Positions 34,202-44,151 of a stretch of DNA of 64,000 nt are shown in pieces; within the stretch, counting starts at the first letter, position 1; every line of letters starts with the position of its first letter. Source of the DNA: an uncultured Bryobacterales bacterium (GTDB lineage Bacteria; Acidobacteriota; Terriglobia; Bryobacterales; UBA6623). The DNA lies in assembly GCA_951813605.1 (NCBI GenBank), contig OX638379.1, positions 2,428,471 through 2,492,470 on the forward strand, written 5' to 3'. Under the pieces are notes generated by a model. The model saw only the letters and a program-made list of their open reading frames with translations, did no database searches and was not told the origin of the DNA. The translations under genes and the position numbers were made by a program.

Positions 34202-35536
34202 CTCAAGTTCCTCGATGAACCGCGTGTCGTACGCTCCTGCGACGAATCTCGGATCCTCCAGGATTCTTTGATGAAGCGGAATCGAAGTCTTCACACCCTC
34301 TAGAACGCACATCGAGAGGGCTCTCCTCATGCGACGGATGGCTGCTCCCCGCGTCCCGGCGTGCGCCGTCACCTTCGCGACGAGGGAGTCGTAATGCGGC
34401 TGGACGGTCCAGCCCGAATAGGCGGCGCTGTCCACCCGGATCCCGGGGCCGCCCGGAGCGGCGAACCGCTCGATCTTTCCAGCAGAAGGCAGGAACGTTT
34501 CCGGATCCTCGGCGTTGACCCGGCACTCGATCGCATGACCGCGGATCTCGACCGCGTCGGGCACGACAGAACCCAATGGCTCGCCCGCCGCCAGGAGCAG
34601 CTGGCTCCTGACTAGGTCGATTCCAGTCACAGCTTCCGTTACCGGATGCTCAACTTGGATGCGAGCGTTCAGCTCGATGAAGTACAGTTTCCGCTCGTCG
34701 TCCATCAAGAACTCGACCGTGCCGGCATTCGAATACCCGATGGCCTGCAGGGCGTCCGCCAAGATCTGGCCTATGTGCTCCCGAGTGTCGGCATCGAAGG
34801 CGTTCGCGGGGGCCTCCTCCAAGAGCTTTTGATGGCGTCGCTGAATAGAGCATTCCCGCTCTCCGAGCGAAATGACGTTGCCGTGCTCGTCCCCAAGCAC
34901 TTGAAACTCGATGTGCCGCGGCCGCTCGACATACTTCTCCAGATAGATGTCGGTATTGCTGAACGCGGCCCCGGCTTCCGAACGTGCCTGTCCGAAGGCA
35001 CTCTCGAGATCGTGCGGATCGCGCACGATCCGCATGCCCCGGCCGCCTCCGCCCATCGAAGCCTTGAGGATTACGGGGAAGCCGATTTCGTCGGCGACAG
35101 CGCGGGCCTGGGAGGATGCATGGAGCGGTTCCGGGGACCCGGGCAGAACCGGAATACCCGCGTCGCTGGCCGCCTTGCGCGCCAGCGCTTTGTCGCCCAT
35201 CAGGCGGATGGAGTCCGGATTGGGGCCGATGAAGCGAATGCCGCAATCCCGGCATATCTCGGCGAAACGGGCGTCCTCGGCGAGAAAACCGTAACCGGGA
35301 TGTATGGCGTCCGCATCGGCGATTTCTGCGGCGCTGATGATCGCGGGGATGTTCAGGTAGCTGCGCGAGCTCTCCGCGCCGCCGATGCAAATCGCTTCGT
35401 CGGCGTGGGTTACGTGCAGTGAGTCGCGGTCGGCAGTCGAATAGACCGCCACCGTCTTGACGCCCAGATCGCGACAAGCGGCGATAATCCGCAGGGCTAT
35501 CTCACCCCGATTCGCGATGAGGACTTTCTCGAACAT
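34196..35536 (-). CDS. accC: Biotin carboxylase AccC of acetyl-CoA carboxylase
   Basis: AccC carboxylates the biotin of AccB using ATP and bicarbonate, the first half of malonyl-CoA synthesis. From the ATG at 35536 it has 446 residues, normal for the family, starting 'MFEKVLIANRGEIALRII'. 'IHPGYGFLAEDA', the ATP-grasp segment 'KASMGGGGRGMRIV', 'ERECSIQRRHQKLLEEAPA' and 'FIELNARIQVEHPVTE' are all diagnostic. The upstream in-frame extension to 35584 was rejected because it runs close to accB and lacks family similarity. It lies 13 bases after accB. Confidence 0.97.
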   Translation of the reverse strand: MFEKVLIANRGEIALRIIAACRDLGVKTVAVYSTADRDSLHVTHADEAICIGGAESSRSYLNIPAIISAAEIADADAIHPGYGFLAEDARFAEICRDCGIRFIGPNPDSIRLMGDKALARKAASDAGIPVLPGSPEPLHASSQARAVADEIGFPVILKASMGGGGRGMRIVRDPHDLESAFGQARSEAGAAFSNTDIYLEKYVERPRHIEFQVLGDEHGNVISLGERECSIQRRHQKLLEEAPANAFDADTREHIGQILADALQAIGYSNAGTVEFLMDDERKLYFIELNARIQVEHPVTEAVTGIDLVRSQLLLAAGEPLGSVVPDAVEIRGHAIECRVNAEDPETFLPSAGKIERFAAPGGPGIRVDSAAYSGWTVQPHYDSLVAKVTAHAGTRGAAIRRMRRALSMCVLEGVKTSIPLHQRILEDPRFVAGAYDTRFIEELEL

Positions 35537-35549
35537 GCTCGGCGACAGG

Positions 35550-35976
<427 letters not shown>

Positions 35977-35984
<8 letters not shown>

Positions 35985-37086
35985 TCTGACTTGCTCCCGA
36001 TTCTCCGAGCACGCGCAGTGCTCGCGACGTGCTCGTCAGCACTTCGCAGCCTCGCTCGGTAACCACAACCACATCCTCGATTCGGACACCGGCCCGCCCT
36101 TCCAGGTACACCCCCGGCTCAACCGTGACCACCATGCCTGCTTGGAGTTTCTGGCGCTGCCGGGGAGCGATGCGAGGACCCTCATGAATCTCCAGTCCCA
36201 GTCCGTGGCCCGTCGAATGAGTGAACATCGTGTCAAGGCGAGTCCCGCCGACGGTCGTCAGTCTCAGCACTTGCCGCGCCCGGCTGTCCACTGTCCGGCA
36301 CTCAACGCCGGGGCGGATCGCGTCAATCGCAGCCTCCTGAGCTTCTAGGACGGCCTGCAACAGCTTGTTCTGCGTCTCGTCCGGATGACCAATTGCAATC
36401 ATCCGGGTCATGTCGCTGCAATACCCGTCAAGAATAGCACCCTGATCGATCACCACTAGCGATTGCGGCTTGATCGCTTCGGGGCGAGGCTGGGCATGCG
36501 GCAACGCGCCGTGCGCCCCGCTGGCAACGATCGTCGGAAACGCGGGGCCTTCCCCGCCTAGGCTTCGGAACCGGTACTCCAGCTCCGCCGCAAGTCGCGA
36601 CTCAGTCCAACCGGGCTCGACAATCGAACACACCTCGTCGAACGCCTTGGAGTTGAGGTCCACCGCGCGCCGGATGGCCTCGACCTCTGCCGCGCTCTTG
36701 ATTTGCCTCAGGCTTTCGACCTCCGCTTTCAAAGGAACCAGTCGGCAATGCGGAAGCTCGCCATCCAGAAAGGAGTGCGTTTCGTAGTCAAGCCGATTGG
36801 CCTCGAATCCCAGTCGCTTGAGTCGGAGGCTGCGCACGCTCGCGGCCAGGGCGGGTCGCGAGTCGCCGGCCGAAACTTCGACGACAACGCCGTCGGTTTG
36901 CTCGCGGGCCTGCGTGCGATACCGGCCATCGGTGAAGAGCGTGGCCTGTTCCGGCTCGACCAGAAGGTGGCCCGCGCTACCGGTGAAGCCGGTCAGGTAG
37001 CGGATGTTGGGAAGGGCCGACACGTAAAGCGCTTTGGCTCTTGTGCGCTCTCTCAAGGCCCGTAGGCGTGCCGCGAACTCGTCCAT
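35977..37086 (-). CDS. Xaa-Pro aminopeptidase (M24B family)
   Basis: The enzyme removes N-terminal residues next to proline. The ATG at 37086 gives 369 residues beginning '[20 protein letters not shown]', matching the short YqhT/PepQ type; the long in-frame extension upstream has no similarity. The creatinase N-domain contains '[17 protein letters not shown]'. The pita-bread domain holds the metal ligands in '[17 protein letters not shown]', '[14 protein letters not shown]' and '[20 protein letters not shown]'. It overlaps accB by eight bases; the pepP-accB-accC grouping also occurs in Firmicutes, often with efp, which is absent here. Confidence 0.93.
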
Positions 37087-37148
37087 GCCTACTTGGAGCC
37101 TTGGAATTTCGATTGCGTCGCAAAGCGCAATCTGCCGAAAGCGCAAGA

Positions 37149-37713
37149 CTAACGCTTGGGACAGACACTTCGCAAGGACTTTCCTAGCCCATGATACGGA
37201 TATGAGCCGTCCGCGCGCAGTAGGTGCGCAAGTACCAAATCGACGAGCCGCGGTGAATGGACCTCGGGGGCGCTGGCGACCGACGACGCGATTTGATAAC
37301 CGGCAGACGAGTACAGCGCAAGTTCGGCCGCGGTCCAAGCATCGAGCTGCACGCCGTCGGTCATCGGTCCTGGCGATTGACCTCTGCCGACGACAGGCCG
37401 AGAACGAATTGGGGCTGCTTGCGAATTTCCGCAAGCGCCTCATCCGGCCGACAGGATCAGGGGCGCTGCGCCGTTCTCAGACCGAAATGCGACCTTCACA
37501 GGCCGTCATTGGCCGTGCCGACCTTGATCCGACCATGCAATTCTTCGGAGACCCAATGGGGCTTGGACATCTTTGGCGCCACTCCGGACTCGTACACGGG
37601 GATGTCCGGTCGGGGATCGCGGCCGCCGTCAGCATCTCTCCAGCGCGTGCCCTGCGCATCCTTGAAGAGCGCGCGGGCAATGGGCGCGCGATCTCGAGCC
37701 CCGTCCGGCGCGG
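37149..37713 (-). pseudogene. Possible frame-broken gene remnant downstream of the TonB-dependent receptor
   Basis: Four coding-like pieces follow each other on the minus strand in alternating frames. Piece A (frame open across the receptor stop down to TGA at 37498-37496) ends 'HGRIKVGTANDGL'. Piece B (37499-37440) reads 'VKVAFRSENGAAPLILSAG'. Piece C (about 37444-37361) contains 'ALAEIRKQPQFVLGL'. Piece D (37364-37149) starts 'MTDGVQLDAWTAAELAL'. A-B and C-D junctions are GTGA/ATGA overlaps. A and C share one frame, B and D the other. The pieces have plausible amino-acid and codon use but no recognisable family. The simplest reading is one gene damaged by indels; a set of tiny coupled genes is less likely. 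Confidence 0.33.
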
Positions 37714-40116
37714 TTACCAGAACAAGCGCAGCCGCAGGCTTGCCGTCAGGGCCTGGACTGCTCGGGTGCCGACAAACACGGATTGAAAGCTGTACAGGCC
37801 CTTCCGGTTCGTCAGGTTCGACACCTGCAGCGCTATTTCCCAGGCGCGGCGGTCGCCGCGGAAATGCTCGAATCCCAGCGAAGCGTCAATGATCGTTCGC
37901 GGGCGGGTCCGCGGAGGGTCGCCGAGCAGATCGACATACGGGAGCTGGTCGTAGTAATCCGGGTCGGCGGCCACCTCGGCGGGATCGGAGGGGTTGGATA
38001 CCAACCCGCTGTCATGCCGAACCTGCCAGCTTGTCCACCAGCGCTTCGCGGGGCGGTATATCAGGTTGCCGCTCATTCCCAACGCCTGGTCGTGATCGAT
38101 CACGAACGGACTGTCCCCCAGAGCGTCCAGCGCAGCGCTACCGAGGAAGAGGCCGCCTGTGAACGGCGGGGTCACAATCGCCCGGAAATGGGTAAGGCTC
38201 AGCGAGCCGGATACCCGACGTGCCTCCGGAACCGTGAGTCTCGCCTCAAAGCCGTTGACGCGTGAGAACGCCAGGGATGTCGGAAAGATGATCCCGGTGT
38301 TCAGGAAATTGTCGTTGTCCTGGGGGTTCGTGGAGTTCTTGTGGTAGAAAACGGCATCTAAGGACGCTAGTCCGCCCAGGTCTTGCTGCAACCCCGCCTC
38401 GTACACATTCTGGTACTGGGGCTGAATCGGGATCACGCCACCTTGCAGGGTCCGCCGCACCTCCGGCGGAGCCAGCATCGCAGACTCGGGTGAATTCGCC
38501 AGCAGGAGGTTCTCGTTCGGCGGCGTCTGGAAATTGCGGTTATAGGAGACGCGAAAAACGGTGGAAGTAGGCTCCAAATGGTACGCCAAGCCGAGTCTGG
38601 GCTGCACCTCGCTAGCCTTCACGACCATGGAATACCGGTCGTACCGGAGCCCCAAGTCGAGCACAAGATGTTTCCAGCTCACTTGGTCTCGCAGGAAAAC
38701 CGTGACCAGCTGGCCCGAGTCACGAGCCCGGAAACGGAAGCGTGTTCCGCCTCGCGAAAGATCGTAAGGGACAAGATTCGGATTGAAGTCGGGCCCGGAC
38801 GGGTCGTTGATCCGGGGATCGGTCAGGCCAAAGGTGAAATCCTCACCCACCGGAAAGCGCTGGCCGTCGATGCCCACCTGTATGGAGTGCGGACCTCGCT
38901 CCCAGTTGAAGCGGTTGAAGCTGGACAACGTGGCGAGCGTGCGGGACAGCCGGGCGGTGACAGGCGTATCGCCCGGGCTCGGGTACAGCCGTGCCGCCGT
39001 GTCCCGGTACGAGGTGGTCGAGTCGAACGTCGTGTTGGGAGACAATACGCGGACGTACCCGACAGAGAATGACAAGTCGTCGAGCAGCCGGCGCTGGCGC
39101 TGGCCGTTCGCGTGCTGGCTGCGGAGATTCGCCAACTGGAAGGAGGAGCGTCCGCCCATCGCGCTGAAGCGGAACAGGTCGCGTGCCGACCGATGCCAGT
39201 CCAAGCGCAGCGAGGCGCGCTGGGTGTTGCCCCCGTTGTGCAGATTGTCAAACGAGGGCGAGTCCAGGAAGCGATTGCTCTTGACGTTGGACACCGAGCC
39301 GAACCAGCCGATGGTCCCTTCCGCGCCGCCCACCTGCGCCGATTGGGACAGCGTGTCAAATCCCCCGCCCCCAAGCTCGACCTGGCCGAAGGTGCTGCCG
39401 CCGCCATCGAAGCCGGACCTAGTGGTGACATTCGCCACTCCCGACACCTTCGCTCCGTATTCCGGAGGAATGTTGCCGGTAAACAGCTCCAGGTTCTGCA
39501 CGAGGTTCGGGTCGATCGACGTCGCGAACTGTCCTGAGAACTGGTCACTGATGGGCATGCCGTCGATCACGTAGGTCATCTGGTTGTGGGCCCCGCGCGG
39601 GTGGATCGATCCGTTGGCGTTGGCGGCGAAGCCCGGAAAGCCCAGCAGGACTGCCTCCAGTCCCCGGGCGCCGGGTCCGACCGGAAGCTTCTCGATAATG
39701 CTCCGTCCGAGCCGCGTCTTCGTACCGCTGGCTTGCGCGTCCACCAGCGCCACCCTCGTCGAAGCGTCGACCAACAGGGACTCCTCCCGAGCCATGATCT
39801 CCAGCTCAATCTCGACGGTCAGCGGCAAGTTGGACCGCAGCTCCACACGGCGCGTCGCAGTTCGGAACCCGGCGCGCTCGGTCTCGAGCACGTATCCCTG
39901 CAACGGGATGTTGCTGAGCCGGAACTTGCCTTGGCCGTCGGTCACGGTTTCGAGCTGGAATCCGGATAGAGGGCCGATAAGACGGACGTCAGCCCCGGGT
40001 ATGGCCGCACGAGAGGGGTCGACGACCGTTCCGCGCAGGCTAGCGGATGCCTGGGCCGTCCCCGGGTGCTGCCCCAAAACCAAAGTTAGGAGCAGCAAGA
40101 ATTTATTTCTTGACAT
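37714..40116 (-). CDS. TonB-dependent receptor with N-terminal carboxypeptidase-like domain, probably metal (iron) regulated
   Basis: The 800-residue outer-membrane receptor has a signal peptide (1-23), a carboxypeptidase-regulatory-like beta-sandwich ('SLRGTVVDPSRAAIPGADV' to about residue 105), a plug domain ('MTYVIDGMPISDQFSG', 'NIPPEYGAKVSGVANVTTRSG') and a barrel ending 'LRLRLFW' with the terminal aromatic BAM signal. The plug is clearer and the protein shorter than in the two Oar-type receptors nearby, so it is closer to classical siderophore or cobalamin receptors. Its promoter carries a DtxR/IdeR-like palindrome, suggesting iron- or manganese-dependent repression. The ATG at 40116 has only a weak AGAG site. 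Confidence 0.93.
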   Translation of the reverse strand: MSRNKFLLLLTLVLGQHPGTAQASASLRGTVVDPSRAAIPGADVRLIGPLSGFQLETVTDGQGKFRLSNIPLQGYVLETERAGFRTATRRVELRSNLPLTVEIELEIMAREESLLVDASTRVALVDAQASGTKTRLGRSIIEKLPVGPGARGLEAVLLGFPGFAANANGSIHPRGAHNQMTYVIDGMPISDQFSGQFATSIDPNLVQNLELFTGNIPPEYGAKVSGVANVTTRSGFDGGGSTFGQVELGGGGFDTLSQSAQVGGAEGTIGWFGSVSNVKSNRFLDSPSFDNLHNGGNTQRASLRLDWHRSARDLFRFSAMGGRSSFQLANLRSQHANGQRQRRLLDDLSFSVGYVRVLSPNTTFDSTTSYRDTAARLYPSPGDTPVTARLSRTLATLSSFNRFNWERGPHSIQVGIDGQRFPVGEDFTFGLTDPRINDPSGPDFNPNLVPYDLSRGGTRFRFRARDSGQLVTVFLRDQVSWKHLVLDLGLRYDRYSMVVKASEVQPRLGLAYHLEPTSTVFRVSYNRNFQTPPNENLLLANSPESAMLAPPEVRRTLQGGVIPIQPQYQNVYEAGLQQDLGGLASLDAVFYHKNSTNPQDNDNFLNTGIIFPTSLAFSRVNGFEARLTVPEARRVSGSLSLTHFRAIVTPPFTGGLFLGSAALDALGDSPFVIDHDQALGMSGNLIYRPAKRWWTSWQVRHDSGLVSNPSDPAEVAADPDYYDQLPYVDLLGDPPRTRPRTIIDASLGFEHFRGDRRAWEIALQVSNLTNRKGLYSFQSVFVGTRAVQALTASLRLRLFW

Positions 40117-40128
40117 CTCTAGATTAAA

Positions 40129-40172
40129 ATTTAGGCTTACCTAAATCTTACACGAAGGTCACACTGTGTTAA
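40129..40172 (-). promoter_or_regulatory. Promoter with DtxR/IdeR-like operator before the TonB-dependent receptor gene
   Basis: On the minus strand TTAACA (40172-40167), a 16-base spacer and TAAGAT (40150-40145) form a good sigma-70-type promoter. Overlapping its downstream edge is ATTTAGGTAAGCCTAAAT (40146-40129), with 7-base inverted arms ATTTAGG/CCTAAAT. Aligned to the DtxR/IdeR consensus TWAGGTWAGSCTWACCTWA the site matches 16 of 19 positions. A bound regulator would block transcription start. The regulator gene is not in this window. Confidence 0.68.
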
Positions 40173-40664
40173 TTATTAGGCACTTCACGGTTGCGTCTGG
40201 CCGTTGCGGCGGCTCAAATGCCGAGGATGGCTAGGAGCGCCCGGTCAGCGAGTTCGAGGGAAATTGCCAAGCATCCGCTACCTCAAGCCAGCGAGGCAAG
40301 CAGGAGACCGCACCACTAGCATTCCTAACTGCCGGGACTTGGTTATGAAGTGGCCGGCCACGGGTCGAATCCCACAAGGGTCTGTCTGTTGGGGCGGCGG
40401 CACTCGCATGACAAAGCTATCGCTATCGGGGCGATGCTCGACGCGACCGCCACGGCCCTTGGTCACCATGGCCGGATATCCGTCTGATTCCGGGGCGTTC
40501 TGATAAGGCTAGGGGTAGCTAGCGCCGGAGTTCCAAGGCGGGCATGACCGGGGTCGGCCCGTTCTTTTCCCTTCGACAGGGCGGATACTCCCTCGTGGCT
40601 GCGAAGAGCTTTTCCACAGAGGGCTTCAGAGGGCAGTTGCGCGCCCCAATCGGCTCGAAACTCT
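40173..40664. other. Intergenic region between divergent receptor genes
   Basis: About 490 bases hold no convincing gene. The one long plus-strand frame (40204-40503) has no ribosome-binding site and a basic, low-complexity product. The region must contain regulatory sequence for the two divergent receptors; only the promoters described at each end could be picked out. Confidence 0.45.
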
Positions 40665-40693
40665 TTGACGAATTCGAGTGGAAGTTGTTACGT
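40665..40693 (+). promoter_or_regulatory. Probable promoter of the large Oar-like receptor gene
   Basis: TTGACG (40665-40670) and TTACGT (40688-40693) are separated by exactly 17 bases. Transcription would start near 40700 and leave a leader of about 70 bases before the ATG at 40773. The -35 element is good, the -10 moderate. Confidence 0.5.
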
Positions 40694-40772
40694 TGGGAAT
40701 GCGATTCTCACCAGCTTGGGGTGCAAGTGGTACGGTCCCATACGGAGGGGCTCGCGAGTTCGGGAGGAAAAG

Positions 40773-43700
40773 ATGTTTCGAAGCAAGCTATGTTTGGCTG
40801 GGATTCTTGCGCTTTTTAGCGCTGCCTTCGCCTTCGCCCAAACCAACGCAACTCTGACCGGCACCGTCAGCGACTCGTCCGGCGCCGTGATTCCGTCGGC
40901 CGAGATCGCGATCATGAACATGGAGACCGGCGAGTCGTACTCAACAGCAACGAATGAGACGGGAAGCTACACGATCCCGTTCGTCAAGCCCGGCACGTTT
41001 GAACTCGTGGTGATGACGCCCGGGTTCAAGCAGTACACACGAGCCGGGATCCGGCTCGACACCGCGTCCTCGGTGAGGGCTGACGCGGTCCTGGAACTTG
41101 GCGAGGTCACCGAGTCCGTCACAGTCGAGGCCGACGTGCCGCTGCTCAAGACCGAGAACTCGTCGGTCGGAGGCGTCATCAAGAACACCTCGATCGCCAA
41201 CATGCCGCTGCTCGGCAGGCGCGCCGCCCAGCTCGTGCGGCTGAGCGGCTTCGTCGTGCAGCGCGGCAACGGCTCGCAATTCCAGATTGCGGGCGGTCGC
41301 AGCAACAACGCGATGTGGACGCTGGACGGCGGGTCGACGCAGAACATCCTGCTGGGCGTCGCGTCGCTCAATTACGACCCGCCGATCGAAGCGCTCGAGG
41401 AGATGAATGTCGAAGTCTCGAATTACAAGGCCGAGATGGGGCGCTCGGGCGGCGGTTTCATCCAGATGACGACGAAGTCGGGGACGAATACGGTCCACGG
41501 CGCACTGTACGACTTCCTGCGGAATGACGCGATGGACTCGCGGCAGTTCTTCGCGCGCGATAAGCAGACGTTGCGGCGCAACCAGTACGGCTGGGCGCTG
41601 GGCGGCCCGATTGCCAAGGACCGCACGTTCTTTTTCGGCAGCCAGGAATTCACTGCGCAACGCACCGCGAATCCTAGGATCGAGAATATTCCGGACCCCG
41701 CCGAGACGCGGGGAGACCTCTCGGGGCTGGGCGTGCAGATACGTAATCCCGTCACGGGGGACCCCGTGCCGAACAACATAATCCCCGCCAGCGAGCAAGA
41801 CCCTGTCGGAGCGGCGGTAGCGATGTTCTGGCCGACGCCGAATGTCGAAGGGCGGCCCTCCCGCAGCCGGAACTTCCAAAACAACGCTCGCAACGTGAAC
41901 GACAACAACACGCTTTCGCTCCGCGTCGACCATACGTTGACCGAGCGTCACCGCATCTACGGGCGCTACGTGCATACGATCGGGCAGTCCGAACTCTCCA
42001 AGGGCTTCTGGCCGCAACCGGTTCACACGGCGCAACGCATCAACGATTTCCACTACTTCAACTGGTCGGTCACGGAGATTTCGAACGTCACCAACAAGAT
42101 GGTCACCGAGAACCGCTTCACCTGGAACAAGCGAAAGTGGCACCCGAAGATCGCGGCGAAGGGCCTAGGCCTGTCCCAGGAGATCGGTTTCACCGGCAAC
42201 AACCCCGAGTTCTTCCCCGGATTCGGATTCGCGGGCGGGATCCAGCGCATCGGACGCGGAGGCGGCCAGGAGCGGCGGCAGTTCCCGATCCGCGACAACC
42301 ACATCGTTTCGAACTGGACCTACGTCAGCGGCAAGCACACGCTCAAGTGGGGAGGCGAGTTCCGGTGGTCCATCAATGACGACGTGTTTCTGACCTCCGC
42401 CGGCGGCTCGATGAACTTTAACCAGAACGCGACGGGAGACTCGGTCGCGGCGCTGCTGTACGGCTGGGTGGCTGGAGGCAACCGCACCGAGACCTTCCTG
42501 ATTCGCAGCCGCGCGAACTCGACGGGACTCTATCTTCAGGACGACTGGAAGCTCACGCCCAACCTCTCCTTCAACCTTGGCTTGCGCTGGGACTTCGACA
42601 CCCCGCGGTTCGAAGCCATCGACAATCGCCAGAACTCTTTCGACGAGATGGGGCAGAACCCGGCTTGCGACTGCCCGGGACTCATCACGTGGTCAGGGCG
42701 CGACGCACGGGGCGGCAGCAAGTACGCACATAACTTCGTCTACGGGAACATCGGCCCGCGCGTCGGTTTGTCGTACCGCGTCTCGGACGACTGGGTGATC
42801 CGAGCCGGGGCCTCCATCGTCTATATCGGCCAGTACGACCAAGCGACGCCGATCGTGACCAATGCCGGGTTCTCCATCCAAGGCACCTTCGGCACGCTCC
42901 GGCCCACGGACGCGGCGTTCCTGCTGCGGGACGGCCTGCCTCCAATCATCGAGCCGACCGAGGCGGACTTGATCCCGGGCTTCGGCGCTGTGCCGATCGG
43001 AGACAGCCCGAGGTTCTCGCCTCAGTTCTTCCAGCCGGAAGATCGTCCGAATCCGTACCTGCTCACCTATAACTTCAACATCCAGCGCCGTCTGCCAGGC
43101 GACATGCTTTTCGAGGTCGGCTATCTCTCGACGATCGGCAAGAAGCTGACAATTCCAGGTTCCGCGACGCAGAACCAGATCCATCCGTCGCAGATCGGGC
43201 TCGTGGACAGTCAAGGCATTGCCCCGCAAGTGCTTCGCCCCTTCCCGCAATTCTCGAACGTGGTCATGATCTCGCCGACGTTCGGGGACTCCGAGTACCA
43301 CGGCGTGAACTTCAAGATCGAGAAGCGCTACTCCAACGGCCTGCAGTTCCAGTCCAACTACACGTGGGCCAAGGCGATGGACAACGTCGAAGGCCGCAAC
43401 GAGCTTGGCGGCGAGGACGGGCGCGTTCCGTTCGCGGACCAGTACAACAGGCGTATCGCGTGGTCGGTGGGGGGAAGCCACATCGCCCACCGGGCCATCT
43501 TCAGCTTGGTCTACGACCTCCCGCTCGGGCAGGGGCGCACGGTGGCGTTCAGCAGCGGGATCCTCAACCAGATCCTCGGGGGCTGGTCGATCGGAACGAT
43601 CATTGAGGCGCGCACCGGGCCGCCCTTCTCGGCGTACTGGGGCAACGCCAGCCAGGTCTTTCCGACCGCTGCGCGCGTCCGGGCAGACGCCACAGGACCT

Positions 43701-44042
43701 TACCAGGAGAATGCGGCCTGGCGAGACAACGTGAGGGGCGAGAAATTCTTCGGCACCTCCGTTTTCCAGAAGCCGGCCCGATTCACGTTTGGCAACCTGG
43801 GGCGCAACGCCTTCATCGCGCCTGGAGCGCTGCGGACCGACGTGTCGCTGATCAAGACGATCCACATGCCCTGGGAGGGGCATAATCTGCAGTTCCGCGG
43901 AGAGGTCATCAACCTCCCGAACCGCGCCAACTTCGGCCTGCCTAGGGGCAACGTTCAGAGCCGGGCCTTCGGCAACGTGACGGGTCTGACTCCCGGCGCC
44001 TCGGGGCGGATTTTCCAGCTCGGACTGCGCTACGGCTTCTAG
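40773..44042 (+). CDS. Oar-like TonB-dependent receptor, full length
   Basis: The ATG at 40773 has GGGAGGAAAAG directly upstream; the product has 1089 residues. It starts with a signal peptide ('MFRSKLCLAGILALFSAAFAFA'), then a carboxypeptidase-regulatory-like domain ('TLTGTVSDSSGAVIPSAEI'), a plug-like region ('QFQIAGGRSNNAMWTLDGG', 'NYKAEMGRSGGGFIQMTTKSG') and a barrel of about 750 residues ending 'FQLGLRYGF'. 'WALGGPIAKDRTFFFGSQE' is a hallmark of the Acidobacteria/Myxococcus Oar group. These receptors are numerous in Acidobacteria and thought to import large oligomers, but ligands are mostly unknown. No SusD partner is adjacent. Confidence 0.95.
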   Translation: MFRSKLCLAGILALFSAAFAFAQTNATLTGTVSDSSGAVIPSAEIAIMNMETGESYSTATNETGSYTIPFVKPGTFELVVMTPGFKQYTRAGIRLDTASSVRADAVLELGEVTESVTVEADVPLLKTENSSVGGVIKNTSIANMPLLGRRAAQLVRLSGFVVQRGNGSQFQIAGGRSNNAMWTLDGGSTQNILLGVASLNYDPPIEALEEMNVEVSNYKAEMGRSGGGFIQMTTKSGTNTVHGALYDFLRNDAMDSRQFFARDKQTLRRNQYGWALGGPIAKDRTFFFGSQEFTAQRTANPRIENIPDPAETRGDLSGLGVQIRNPVTGDPVPNNIIPASEQDPVGAAVAMFWPTPNVEGRPSRSRNFQNNARNVNDNNTLSLRVDHTLTERHRIYGRYVHTIGQSELSKGFWPQPVHTAQRINDFHYFNWSVTEISNVTNKMVTENRFTWNKRKWHPKIAAKGLGLSQEIGFTGNNPEFFPGFGFAGGIQRIGRGGGQERRQFPIRDNHIVSNWTYVSGKHTLKWGGEFRWSINDDVFLTSAGGSMNFNQNATGDSVAALLYGWVAGGNRTETFLIRSRANSTGLYLQDDWKLTPNLSFNLGLRWDFDTPRFEAIDNRQNSFDEMGQNPACDCPGLITWSGRDARGGSKYAHNFVYGNIGPRVGLSYRVSDDWVIRAGASIVYIGQYDQATPIVTNAGFSIQGTFGTLRPTDAAFLLRDGLPPIIEPTEADLIPGFGAVPIGDSPRFSPQFFQPEDRPNPYLLTYNFNIQRRLPGDMLFEVGYLSTIGKKLTIPGSATQNQIHPSQIGLVDSQGIAPQVLRPFPQFSNVVMISPTFGDSEYHGVNFKIEKRYSNGLQFQSNYTWAKAMDNVEGRNELGGEDGRVPFADQYNRRIAWSVGGSHIAHRAIFSLVYDLPLGQGRTVAFSSGILNQILGGWSIGTIIEARTGPPFSAYWGNASQVFPTAARVRADATGPYQENAAWRDNVRGEKFFGTSVFQKPARFTFGNLGRNAFIAPGALRTDVSLIKTIHMPWEGHNLQFRGEVINLPNRANFGLPRGNVQSRAFGNVTGLTPGASGRIFQLGLRYGF

Positions 44043-44067
44043 CGGAAAACCGCTTGAATTGCTTTCG

Positions 44068-44101
44068 CGGGGCGGCCCTCTCGGCCGCCCCGACTCTGTT
44101 T
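44068..44101 (+). terminator. Hairpin terminator after the Oar-like receptor
   Basis: A perfect 10-bp GC stem (CGGGGCGGCC/GGCCGCCCCG, loop CTCTC) begins 26 bases after the stop. The T-run is poor (ACTCTGTTT), so termination strength is uncertain. Confidence 0.7.
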
Positions 44102-44151
44102 CGGAAAGCGCCCAGACGGCCCGGTTCGAGTCGGTGTTCGACAATGGTGCC

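Noticed and set aside
37034-37892. Long plus-strand open frames (211 and 250 codons) across the receptor/peptidase gap
   Set aside because: Products are Arg/Ser-rich and run antisense through the ends of two solid minus-strand genes. The minus strand carries the protein-like signal here.
40350-40385. GGGTCGAATCCCAC resembling a tRNA T-arm
   Set aside because: The loop lacks TTC, and there is no matching acceptor, D-arm or anticodon arm around it.
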